Below are positions 1 through 7,505 of a stretch of 25,378 bases of DNA, piece after piece (positions within the stretch are counted from its first letter, which is position 1; every line of letters starts with the position of its first letter). The notes beneath the pieces were generated by a model that saw nothing but the letters and a program-made list of their open reading frames with translations, was not told the origin of the DNA and ran no database searches. The stretch is from a virus: positions 1-25,378 of the IMG/VR virus record IMGVR_UViG_3300022905_000057; one strand, written 5' to 3'. The translations under genes and the position numbers were made by a program.

Positions 1-399
1 ATTATTATTTACACTTTCTTCCTCCGCTTTAAGCTTATTAGGAATATCTTTTATTTTATCCGCTAATGTAGCTTCTTGCTCTACCGTTTCTTCATCCTGT
101 ACGAGCTCGAGCACTTGCTCTTCTGCTGTGCTTTCATCGTTATCGGTCCGTATTTCTCGGTCCACTCCCGCGCTATCTTCGGTTCGTTCGCCCACATCCA
201 CGCTTGTTGTTTCTTGCTCTTGAACGGCATCTATTTCTTCTTTAGGTTTTTTACGTAAATCTATTTTAATAGTACCATCATCTGATGTGGTAATATTAGT
301 ATCATCAACAATAGGCTCTTGTTGCTCTTGTTGTTCTTGTACTTGTTGTTCAACTGTTTCCTGTACAGTCTCTTCAACATTCGTTGTTTCTTCTGCCAT
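1..399 (-). CDS. Acidic Glu/Gln-rich protein downstream of portal, partial (possible scaffold)
   Basis: The frame is open from an ATG at 397-399 to the window edge, giving the first 133 residues of a longer protein. It begins MAEETTNVEETVQETVEQQ and is dominated by Glu, Gln, Asp, Val and Thr, with one short basic patch (IKIDLRKKPKEE) near residues 44-55. No membrane segment or catalytic motif is visible. It starts 32 bases after the portal stop codon and has an A/T-only leader without a Shine-Dalgarno. In tailed phages this position is commonly held by a scaffold or head-maturation protein, and acidic, low-complexity, helical composition fits a scaffold; that role is inference from place and composition only. 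Odd point: bases 61-240 are about 50% G+C against roughly 25-37% just beside them, with codons such as GTG, CTC, GAG, GCG and CGG that neighbouring codons avoid. Confidence 0.75.
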   Translation of the reverse strand, partial: MAEETTNVEETVQETVEQQVQEQQEQQEPIVDDTNITTSDDGTIKIDLRKKPKEEIDAVQEQETTSVDVGERTEDSAGVDREIRTDNDESTAEEQVLELVQDEETVEQEATLADKIKDIPNKLKAEEESVNNN

Positions 400-431
400 A
401 ATAAAATAATATAAAATTGGTTAAATAAAAA

Positions 432-2855
432 TTATCGAGGTTCAAACATTTCTAAGTTGAATCCGCTACCCATTGTATCATTTCCAGCAGATTCAAATTC
501 TTGTTCACCTTTTCTATCTTTTCTTTGCTCTATAAGTTTAGATTGTTGTGACGCTTGTATACGAGTTCTTTCGTCTTTACGATCCTCTTTATACTTTTCT
601 TTTTTGTCAATCACTTCATTTTCTTTATCTTTAAGAGCTATATTAAGATCAAACTCATATTTCATAAGTTCTTTCTTAAGTTCTTTTTCTTGTTGCATTT
701 TTTGCATCGCAAGATCATTTTCAATTTGAAGAAGCTGTGCTTTTTGATTTGTCATTGCTTCATTCTTTTGAACTTCCATTTGCGCTGCAACTTGCGTATT
801 CTGTGAATTAGCATTAGCCTGTGCTTGAATATTACGTTGTGTAATTTCTTGATCAGATTGTAATTTCTTTTTTCTACGAACCTTAAGAAGCTGATTAGCA
901 AGTTTAATATTCTTTATTTCTCTAATATCAATAGCATCTTCAAGATAAATTTGATCTTTAGCTAATGCTTGTTGAATATTGTTTTCAAGTAATTGCTTTT
1001 CTTCTTCGTCCGGTGCTAATTCAATAAATATACCAAAATCATGCAAGTGCATATTTTTAATATCTTCTAATGTGCCTACATTAAATCTACCTATACTAGA
1101 AATAAATGAATCTCTTGTTGGTGAAAATTCTAACACATCTGATATTCTCAAGCTAATAGCTTCTGCTGTTTTAGCGGTAAGATATAGACTTGATTGTAAT
1201 ATGTGACGTGTAGCAGTATTTGAATTTGCTGCCGCAAGTTTTTGTACACCGACCAGTGCGTTTTTATCTGGCATAGAACCATCTCTAGCCTCATTTAAAC
1301 CTGTCACGTCACGAATCATTTGTAAATAATAATTATAAGTACTTATAAGTGAACTTATTTTATTATTACCACCATTAGATGTTAATTCCTGAATTGGCAC
1401 TTTACCGGGATTTAAATCACCATCTTGGGTCATAGATCTACCAATAATAGATCCAGTTTGGAAAAACATGTTTAATGCTTCTTGAGGATTATAGTTTGTT
1501 CCATTACCCAAATCAATTTCAGCAAGACCATCAGCGTCTAAATAAACTCCATCTGGAATCATTCTTGCTAATACTTGCTGTAATTTTAAATGCGTTAATT
1601 GAATCATATCCGCAAAACTAGTTATACGGCTTACTAAAGATTCAATACGTCCTTTATAAATACGAGGAGCAACAACGTGGTAATTAAGCATTGCTTTTGT
1701 AGTATCACTTTTAGGACGAACCATATTTTTAGCAATTCCCCATTTAAGCATTTTCTTAGTACCAAGTACAAATGCTCCATCATAAACCACTTCAATTGAT
1801 CTTGATTCTTTTTCAAATCTTGATCTATCGTCTTTTGGTGGATTAAATTGATCGTTTTTAGGTATTGCTTTATCAGCACCAGATGCTGTTTTCTTTATTT
1901 TAAATACTTCGTTATTATAAGTCTTATAATTAAAGTATAAAATTTGAATAGTATTTGCGTCAAGTACGCTATCCTCATTAATAAATCTATTATGAGAAGC
2001 TGGTGTTTGTACACCTTGCTTAGTTAAATCACTTAAGTCTTCTTCAGTTAACTCAGGAAATTGTTGCTTTAACTCATTGATAGTCACGCTTTTAACTTCT
2101 CCAATATAATATATATCATCAAAATAAGGTGAATATGTATAAGAATAAACAATATCTGCTGGATCAACATATTTAAGTTTAATTCCTTCAGACTTATTAA
2201 ATTCATTTTTTACACAACCAATTCCAATAACTGTTAAATCATAATTGATTCTACGTTGTGTAAGATCATAATTATTTGCATTCATTACAGAATTAATAGC
2301 TTGCTCTTGAGCTATTTCAATAGCTTGTTTGTATTCAAGCTGCATATGTAATGACAGTTCTTCTTCTGATTCTGGTAATTTAGACGGATCGTTATTATAA
2401 ACGTTTATACCTAATTGTTGTTGAATCTGATCAGATATTTCCCTTGTTTGCATATCTTCAATAATAGACTCAACATATTTTGTTCTTTGAGCCACAGAAG
2501 ATGGGTCTTGAGAAAAAGCTTTAACATCGTAAAGCCTGTCAGACATACCGTTTACTACAATATCTACAAATTTAGGTATAATAGGTACAGGTTTCCAATC
2601 TAAATTTAAATAAGATAAATCACCATTAATAGATAATTCATCTTTATATTTTTTTACAGATTGTTCGCCTCTAGCATATAATCGTAATCTATGATATTCA
2701 TCTCTATTAGAATAAAATCTAGTAGCTCCAGAGTCTCTCTTGAACCATTCATGTTCAATAGCACGAGCTACTTCTAACCCATATTCTAAACTAGCCTTTT
2801 CAGCATCGCTTGCTATTTGACTTGGAAATGAACTTTTTAAAATTGTTTCAGCCAT
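432..2855 (-). CDS. Portal protein
   Basis: This 807-residue protein probably forms the dodecameric portal ring through which DNA enters and leaves the head. The central part (about residues 515-560) carries the stretch TGLNEARDGSMPD followed by ALVGVQKLAAANSN, which I recognise from large portal proteins of marine and Bacteroidota phages. The last 130 residues or so are strongly charged and Gln/Lys/Glu-rich (for example LAMQKMQQEKELKKELMKYE), consistent with long helices or a coiled coil. Length is at the high end for portals (often 450-750) but fits families with a C-terminal helical extension, including crAss-like phages. It follows the large terminase with one base between stop and ATG, the classic terminase-portal order. 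The start at ATG 2853-2855 has no Shine-Dalgarno. The portal call is strong; the exact lineage is not. Confidence 0.85.
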   Translation of the reverse strand: MAETILKSSFPSQIASDAEKASLEYGLEVARAIEHEWFKRDSGATRFYSNRDEYHRLRLYARGEQSVKKYKDELSINGDLSYLNLDWKPVPIIPKFVDIVVNGMSDRLYDVKAFSQDPSSVAQRTKYVESIIEDMQTREISDQIQQQLGINVYNNDPSKLPESEEELSLHMQLEYKQAIEIAQEQAINSVMNANNYDLTQRRINYDLTVIGIGCVKNEFNKSEGIKLKYVDPADIVYSYTYSPYFDDIYYIGEVKSVTINELKQQFPELTEEDLSDLTKQGVQTPASHNRFINEDSVLDANTIQILYFNYKTYNNEVFKIKKTASGADKAIPKNDQFNPPKDDRSRFEKESRSIEVVYDGAFVLGTKKMLKWGIAKNMVRPKSDTTKAMLNYHVVAPRIYKGRIESLVSRITSFADMIQLTHLKLQQVLARMIPDGVYLDADGLAEIDLGNGTNYNPQEALNMFFQTGSIIGRSMTQDGDLNPGKVPIQELTSNGGNNKISSLISTYNYYLQMIRDVTGLNEARDGSMPDKNALVGVQKLAAANSNTATRHILQSSLYLTAKTAEAISLRISDVLEFSPTRDSFISSIGRFNVGTLEDIKNMHLHDFGIFIELAPDEEEKQLLENNIQQALAKDQIYLEDAIDIREIKNIKLANQLLKVRRKKKLQSDQEITQRNIQAQANANSQNTQVAAQMEVQKNEAMTNQKAQLLQIENDLAMQKMQQEKELKKELMKYEFDLNIALKDKENEVIDKKEKYKEDRKDERTRIQASQQSKLIEQRKDRKGEQEFESAGNDTMGSGFNLEMFEPR

Positions 2856-2856
2856 G

Positions 2857-5064
2857 CTATTTAATTATTTGCGAATGCATTCCTTTATTATTAAATCTTT
2901 GTATTTTTATTCCTAATGATTGTTTTTCGTGTTTCGGTTTTGGATGATATAAATGCCTATTACAAGCCATAATAGCAAGCCCGGAACTAATAGTAGCGTC
3001 ATATTTTGTTCTTTTATTTATGTCAAACCTAGCCCAATCATTTAATGTTTTATTGAAATATATATTACCACTCCCGTTTTCATTATATCCAACATATTTA
3101 TCTATGTATGTTTCAATAGCGGCGGCATGAGCTTGTTTTATATCTTCAGATGTATTAGGTATTCCACCTATTTCTTTTTCTGTTATAGATAATTTATTCC
3201 AAATTTTATCAGGTCTGTTCATTGAAAAACCTCTATAACCTCTTCGTTTTAAATGATATAACAATCTTGGTTTGTTATTTTCTGCAAGTATTGGCATACC
3301 GTAAAAAACTAAAGCCATCAAAACATCTTCAAAAAATATTTCAGCAGTTTGAGGTCTAGCTATATATTCTAAAAAAAATGTATGCGGCGGGGCATCTTCC
3401 ATACTAAAGGTTGTTAACCCATGCAATGAACCTTTAGACCCTATACCATCTGTTGTACCTGATATATCATATGAGTCACATCCAAATGCACCAATATGTT
3501 CATTCCCCGGACACTTAGTGCCATTCTTTACTATTACATTGTTTTGCAGATTCTTAGACGGTACCCAGCTAATTAAAAATCTACCATTTGGATTTGGAGT
3601 AAATAATACTTTTGTATCTTTAATTCCGTTTTCCCAACTAAACGATCCTTTTGTTACAAGACCATCTCTTATAGCTGTTTCATTAAAATCAATTTGCTCG
3701 TATATTTTACTTAAATTGAATATACTATTTTTAGCTTCATCTCTAAACGCATGTTCCTCAGTACGAGGAAATTGACGATAATATTCATTTAAACCGTCAC
3801 TGTCATGTTTAAGACCTTCAACTTCATTTTCCCAAAAGTCTATTACGCCTGTGTCAATGTAGTCGCCTCCATTGCCAATGATGGGTTCTTCTGGCGTATC
3901 AAAGACAGGGTATCCAAAAGAATCAATGTATCCTTCGTAGTTCCATTCCATAGGTATGAACAAAGAATATAATCCCGAACTAGTCTGTCCATTTTTATTT
4001 CTTCTGGTAATGTCTGAGTCATAATAAAGTTTTTTGAAGTTATCACCACCTTTTTCTAATGCATTGGATGTTGATCCCATCATACACTTTCCTATAATTC
4101 TACTACCTAATCGTAGTGTTGTTTTTGTTACCCTCCAGTTGTTTAATATATTATCAGGTCTTTCCCATTTACCTGATTCATCATGAACTAATAACTTAAG
4201 CTTTTCACCATCATAACTGTTATCACCTGTATTTTTCCAGTCAATAGTAGTATCTAATCCTTCTAATATTTGTTTTTCATTGGTTTCTGTAATGGATTTT
4301 TTGGTAAGCTTTGATGCGGGTACTCTATACGCAAGCTCTGATTTTGGTCTGTCCATCCCGTCCTGTATTGGTTTGAAAAAGAACGGATAGTTGACGGATA
4401 TTGGTACAACCTTATCGGTAAACATTTTCTTTGCATCTGAACCTGTCTTGGATAAAATACCGAACCGAGCATCAGAGGTGATTGTAGCCTGATTAACGGT
4501 CTCGGCAGATGACATGAAGCTAAACCCAGATCGCCGATTTTTAAGGTAGCACATCCCATAGCATCTTTTATCTGCCTTGCATGCTTCCCAAAAAATAAAG
4601 AATAGTCTGTTGGCTTCTCTATAATCTGGTTTCCCAACATCAATTTTGGTGTGCTGCAAGTACATATAATGAGAACCAGTAATGTAAGTAGGAATGTTTT
4701 TGTTGTTAAACCAATAACCTTCTTCGCGTCTTGTAAACTCTCTATCAATGTATGCATACCATTTATTTTTAAATGAATCCGGATATGTTTCCCAATCAAA
4801 TATACTTTTAATGTTATTTAATTCTTTAGGAAATTCGTGCGGTTCCCATCTGTTATTATTATTATCAATTTCTTTTGGTTGCGGTGGCAATGCTATACAC
4901 AATCCCTGTATTTCAATAATTTCACCAATCTTACCGTTTTTGCTGATAACAATAATATCGTATTCTTTATTATAACCGTATTCCCATTTGTTATACCTAT
5001 TTAATCTTTTGATTACGTTAGGTTTAATTGGTGTTACGGTTTTAACTAATGTCTGTTCGTACAT
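2857..5064 (-). CDS. Terminase large subunit (packaging ATPase-nuclease)
   Basis: This 735-residue protein is the DNA-packaging motor that docks on the portal and cuts concatemeric DNA. Visible elements in order: a conserved lead-in (EEGYWFNNKNIPTYITG, 114-130); a Walker A-like loop KNRRSGFSF at 175-183 that lacks the usual GKS/T; a Walker B hydrophobic run ending in Asp295-Glu296 (LLVHDE); a motif III-like GSTSN at 330-334; then an RNase H-type nuclease half with candidate metal ligands Asp530 and Asp533 (FGCDSYD), Glu595 (ILAENNKP) and Asp689 (TKYDAT). Both halves therefore look intact. The start overlaps the preceding stop in TAATG, suggesting translational coupling, and the portal follows by one base. 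The region 4321-4560, encoding the ATPase core, is somewhat richer in G+C (about 43%) than parts of the flanks. The deviant Walker A is a feature of this terminase group as I remember it, not evidence of inactivation. Confidence 0.92.
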   Translation of the reverse strand: MYEQTLVKTVTPIKPNVIKRLNRYNKWEYGYNKEYDIIVISKNGKIGEIIEIQGLCIALPPQPKEIDNNNNRWEPHEFPKELNNIKSIFDWETYPDSFKNKWYAYIDREFTRREEGYWFNNKNIPTYITGSHYMYLQHTKIDVGKPDYREANRLFFIFWEACKADKRCYGMCYLKNRRSGFSFMSSAETVNQATITSDARFGILSKTGSDAKKMFTDKVVPISVNYPFFFKPIQDGMDRPKSELAYRVPASKLTKKSITETNEKQILEGLDTTIDWKNTGDNSYDGEKLKLLVHDESGKWERPDNILNNWRVTKTTLRLGSRIIGKCMMGSTSNALEKGGDNFKKLYYDSDITRRNKNGQTSSGLYSLFIPMEWNYEGYIDSFGYPVFDTPEEPIIGNGGDYIDTGVIDFWENEVEGLKHDSDGLNEYYRQFPRTEEHAFRDEAKNSIFNLSKIYEQIDFNETAIRDGLVTKGSFSWENGIKDTKVLFTPNPNGRFLISWVPSKNLQNNVIVKNGTKCPGNEHIGAFGCDSYDISGTTDGIGSKGSLHGLTTFSMEDAPPHTFFLEYIARPQTAEIFFEDVLMALVFYGMPILAENNKPRLLYHLKRRGYRGFSMNRPDKIWNKLSITEKEIGGIPNTSEDIKQAHAAAIETYIDKYVGYNENGSGNIYFNKTLNDWARFDINKRTKYDATISSGLAIMACNRHLYHPKPKHEKQSLGIKIQRFNNKGMHSQIIK

Positions 5065-5339
5065 TATTTTGATCTTCTTTCAGCAAATCCACCAAACGCT
5101 TCTTTCTTTTCAACGGGTTTATCTTCCATTATATTCTTTTCCGCTTCTATACGGCTAAGAATTTCAAAAGCATCGAATATTGCAAGTTTTTTTGTAGCAG
5201 CAGCATTCTTTAATCTATCAGCAGCTAATTCATCTTCACCGCCATCTACTATTATTTCTTCTTCTGCTACCCTTATAAGCTCGTGTACTGCCTTATAACC
5301 CGCTTGGATTATACTCGACTTCAGTTCCTTTGCGTTCAT
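5064..5339 (-). CDS. Small helical protein before terminase (candidate small terminase subunit)
   Basis: I place the start at ATG 5337-5339, giving 91 residues (MNAKELKSSIIQAGYKAVHE...). A longer version would need a TTG at 5390 and a 98-base overlap with the gene before, whereas the ATG has the A/T leader seen at other starts here (TTTAAATATG). The protein is predicted mostly helical with alternating charged and Ala/Leu-rich segments (DRLKNAAATKKLAIFDAFEI) and ends in a basic tail (GGFAERRSK). It sits directly upstream of the large terminase with stop and start overlapping by one base. Small terminase subunits, which recognise the packaging site, usually lie there and are short helical proteins, so this is the best candidate in the window. 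No helix-turn-helix can be assigned confidently by eye. It overlaps the end of the preceding gene by 47 bases. Confidence 0.6.
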   Translation of the reverse strand: MNAKELKSSIIQAGYKAVHELIRVAEEEIIVDGGEDELAADRLKNAAATKKLAIFDAFEILSRIEAEKNIMEDKPVEKKEAFGGFAERRSK

Positions 5340-5892
5340 ATTTAATTGAAATTGAATTAAGTGGTACTCTATATAATTTTTCTGAGTCAATTATAAACTC
5401 ATATTCGCTATTTGGTGTAAAACCAATCAAATCATTGTCTTGTAGTCCAAAAGCTTTTATATCGTCTCCTAAATGCTTTAAAACGCCTATTAATGGCTCT
5501 TCTTTAGCATCATCAAACATATTTAAGTTGTGTATTGGCTTTACAAAGCAGAAACCGCTTGGAGTATACCATTTACCGTTTCTTTTGTACAAAAATATTT
5601 GATCTGAAAAACAAAAATATTTGTTTTCTTCAAAAAAGTTACGACTGTTTTTTTCATTGCCGCGAATATCATAATATCTTCTAAATACATTGTGGTGAAT
5701 AATTACTTCATCACCTATTTGTAAATCATATTCGTCTTTAATAATAGGTGTTTCAATTATAACACCGTTCCTATTTACAAATTTATGATCTTCTATAGAT
5801 GTATTTAATATTAATTCTTTGTCTTCAACATTTTTCTTATTATTGTATCTACCATTAATTGGTTCTACAATATAAGCATGTGTATGTTTCAT
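5293..5892 (-). CDS. Protein of unknown function with possible tandem GroES-like barrels
   Basis: This 199-residue protein is not one I can name. It appears all-beta and soluble. The first half runs from a strand-like HAYIVEPI (5-12) through ELILNTSIEDHKFVNR (25-40) to LQIGDEVIIHHNVFR (57-71), then a strand ending in CFVKPI. The spacing of a mobile-loop-like region, a G-D-x-V-I turn and a final strand recalls GroES. The second half (IGVLKHLGDDIKAFGL, then NDLIGFTPNSEYEF, then EKLYRVPLNSISIKYE) repeats the latter part of that pattern. I therefore suggest one or two GroES-type barrels, as a weak structural inference with no sequence search behind it. Start and stop are tightly coupled: its ATG overlaps the previous stop as TAATG, and its end overlaps the next gene by 47 bases. 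Lying between fibre genes and terminase, it is likely a late structural or assembly gene. Confidence 0.8.
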   Translation of the reverse strand: MKHTHAYIVEPINGRYNNKKNVEDKELILNTSIEDHKFVNRNGVIIETPIIKDEYDLQIGDEVIIHHNVFRRYYDIRGNEKNSRNFFEENKYFCFSDQIFLYKRNGKWYTPSGFCFVKPIHNLNMFDDAKEEPLIGVLKHLGDDIKAFGLQDNDLIGFTPNSEYEFIIDSEKLYRVPLNSISIKYERKGTEVEYNPSGL

Positions 5893-6110
5893 TAATATTC
5901 TAAATTAAATTCAATTGATACCGCCATATTCTTATTAAAATGTTTCCATGGCAATATTTCGTCATTCTTCTTTATATATATTACGTATCCTTCTTCTTCT
6001 TCAAGTATTTCGGATATAGTATGTCCGCCAAATACTTCTTGATTAATTGAATAATGCATTGCATCATTTTTATAATCTCTACCAATTGATATTTTTCTTA
6101 TTAAATTCAT
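5892..6110 (-). CDS. Small conserved phage protein, unknown function
   Basis: This 72-residue acidic protein begins MNLIRKISIGRDYKNDAMHY. It contains a charged middle (ILEEEEGYVIYIKKNDEI) and a Trp-containing end (PWKHFNKNMAVSIEFN). The pattern suggests a small beta-sheet protein without membrane segment or cysteine motif. Its sequence is familiar to me as a short hypothetical protein beside terminase genes in marine phage contigs, but I know no function. The ATG is preceded by TAATTAAATAAA and no Shine-Dalgarno. It ends in a TAATG overlap with the following 199-residue gene, so the two are probably co-translated. The good A/T leader, coupling and lack of any opposing gene support it being real despite its size. 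Confidence 0.75.
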   Translation of the reverse strand: MNLIRKISIGRDYKNDAMHYSINQEVFGGHTISEILEEEEGYVIYIKKNDEILPWKHFNKNMAVSIEFNLEY

Positions 6111-6130
6111 TTTATTTAATTATATGTATT

Positions 6131-7114
6131 TTAAGCTGTATAAGTTCCGCTACTAGTGTAGCTTAATATTGTATCCGATCCATCAGTTGTAACAGTAGGA
6201 GAGCCAGTTGTAGTTCCAGAATAGTTTGCGGTAGGCATACGAAGTATAATCACTCCAGAACCACCAGATCCACCCTGAGTAGCTATAGAACTTGAACCTG
6301 TACCACCTCCACCTCCTCCTGTATTTGTTGTACCAGATGTGTATCCGCCTCCGTTTAAGCCACCAGTTCCTCCGCCACCTAATCCGCCAGATAGTGTACT
6401 ACCAGATGGATATTGACCACCACTTCCTCCCCCAGCATAATATGTAGATGACCCTGTTATTGTAGAAGAAGTTCCTATACCACCTTGTCTGCCACTTCCA
6501 GCAGCTCCTGCGCCACCGCCGCCACCTCCAACATCTCCAGGACCACCGCCACCTGTTGCTCCATCATTTCCTTGACCTAAAGTACCAGAACCGCCAGAAG
6601 TAGTTGCAGCATACGCTCCACCACCACCTGAACCGCCATTTTTAGCAGCATAAAAAGAATTTTTATATCCTGCGCCACCTCCACCGCCTATTGATGTTAT
6701 ACTTACAGAGCCTCCTAAAATGGAAGAATCATTTCCAGAAACACTTTCGCTTGTATTTACCCCTCCAGCACCTCCAGCACCTATTGTAATTGAATAAATA
6801 ATACCTGTAGATAAAGAAGTTGTTGATGACAAATAACCACCTGCTCCTCCCCCACCAGAACCTGTATATTGTGCGCCACCACCCCCACCAGCTACAACTA
6901 AATACTCTATGCTGTAAGGATAATCAGTAGTATCTATAGTAAGCCATTCGGTTCCATTGTAAGTTTCTAATACGTTGTCAGTAGTATTAAAACGAATATA
7001 TCCAGCAGAAGGGGATGCAGGGCGCTGTGCAGTCGTTCCTCTAGGAAGTGCAGTAGCCCCTGTGCTAGAATCTAATTCTAGTAACTCTGGATGGTCTATT
7101 TTATCTATAGCCAT
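6131..7114 (-). CDS. Glycine-rich tail-fibre adhesin, paralogue 1
   Basis: This 327-residue protein has three zones. Residues 1-60 hold a shared fibre head, with GTTAQRPASPSAGYIRFNT followed by an ETYNGTEWLTI strand. From about residue 70 (YLVVAGGGGG) to about 292 (GSGVIILRM) it is a glycine-rich domain full of GGGGAGG and GGSGG runs. The last 35 residues form a constant tail (SPTVTTDGSDTILSYTSSG). Glycine-rich domains of this kind in phage adhesins can fold as stacked polyglycine type II helices, as known for the S16-type gp38 tip adhesin, and bind host surface receptors. Here the role of a receptor-binding tip is inferred. Two close paralogues lie at 7506-8588 and 8592-9623. The DNA is dense in CCACC/CCTCC on the plus strand, which creates long but spurious open frames in other phases. 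Confidence 0.85.
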   Translation of the reverse strand: MAIDKIDHPELLELDSSTGATALPRGTTAQRPASPSAGYIRFNTTDNVLETYNGTEWLTIDTTDYPYSIEYLVVAGGGGGAQYTGSGGGGAGGYLSSTTSLSTGIIYSITIGAGGAGGVNTSESVSGNDSSILGGSVSITSIGGGGGAGYKNSFYAAKNGGSGGGGAYAATTSGGSGTLGQGNDGATGGGGPGDVGGGGGGAGAAGSGRQGGIGTSSTITGSSTYYAGGGSGGQYPSGSTLSGGLGGGGTGGLNGGGYTSGTTNTGGGGGGTGSSSIATQGGSGGSGVIILRMPTANYSGTTTGSPTVTTDGSDTILSYTSSGTYTA

Positions 7115-7116
7115 TT

Positions 7117-7494
7117 TTATTCAATTACAAGTTCAACCCAATTTCCAGCTTCTTCATCCCACTTATACATTTTACCATCTGTAGGATAAGGTACAGGAGA
7201 TTCCCATAAACAAGTATCCTCATTTAGAATCCAGCTATTAAAAGGTTGGGGCGGAATAAAAGCATCTCTTACCTCATCGTAAGTGTACCCTATTCCTGCA
7301 TAGTTTTTTCTTAAAGGCTCTTTGTCTGTAGATTCCTCTCCTGTTTCTGGATTGTAGTGTTTACCTCCTCTTGTGTTATAAGAAGTTTGAATCCATTTTC
7401 CAGGCGAGTCATCAACAAAGTTGTTAAAGAAGTCTGCTTCTGCAACAATTACTTTTGTTACTATACCATTTGAAACTTTTGCGTAATGTGCCAT
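7117..7494 (-). CDS. Small AHYAKV-type phage protein among tail-fibre genes
   Basis: This 125-residue protein starts MAHYAKVSNGIVTKVIVAE and is rich in aromatic residues. It contains GKWIQTSYNTRGG, then NYAGIGYTYDEVRDAF, and ends in a Trp-rich region (CLWESPVPYPTDGKMYKW). I recognise this as a common short protein of marine T4-like and pelagic phages, where it lies among structural or fibre genes; a biochemical role is not known to me. It looks like a compact soluble beta domain, without cysteine pairs, signal peptide or membrane segment. It sits between glycine-rich paralogues 1 and 2, with two bases to the next start, so it is probably expressed with them and could be a fibre component or accessory. 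The start is an ATG preceded by TAAATTA, without a Shine-Dalgarno. Confidence 0.82.
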   Translation of the reverse strand: MAHYAKVSNGIVTKVIVAEADFFNNFVDDSPGKWIQTSYNTRGGKHYNPETGEESTDKEPLRKNYAGIGYTYDEVRDAFIPPQPFNSWILNEDTCLWESPVPYPTDGKMYKWDEEAGNWVELVIE

Positions 7495-7505
7495 AATTTA
7501 ATTTA

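Noticed and set aside
76-258. Plus-strand frame of 60 codons at the left end
   Set aside because: It lies opposite the acidic protein frame open from 399 to the edge, and its Phe/Cys/Leu-rich product is what the antisense of a Glu/Gln-rich gene gives.
4263-4799. 178-codon minus frame within the terminase
   Set aside because: It is out of phase inside the terminase gene, whose motifs run unbroken through this stretch; the frame is open by chance in a locally G+C-richer section.
5340-5390. Longer start (TTG) for the small gene before the terminase
   Set aside because: It would overlap the preceding gene by 98 bases and lacks the usual leader, whereas ATG 5337-5339 has TTTAAAT just upstream.
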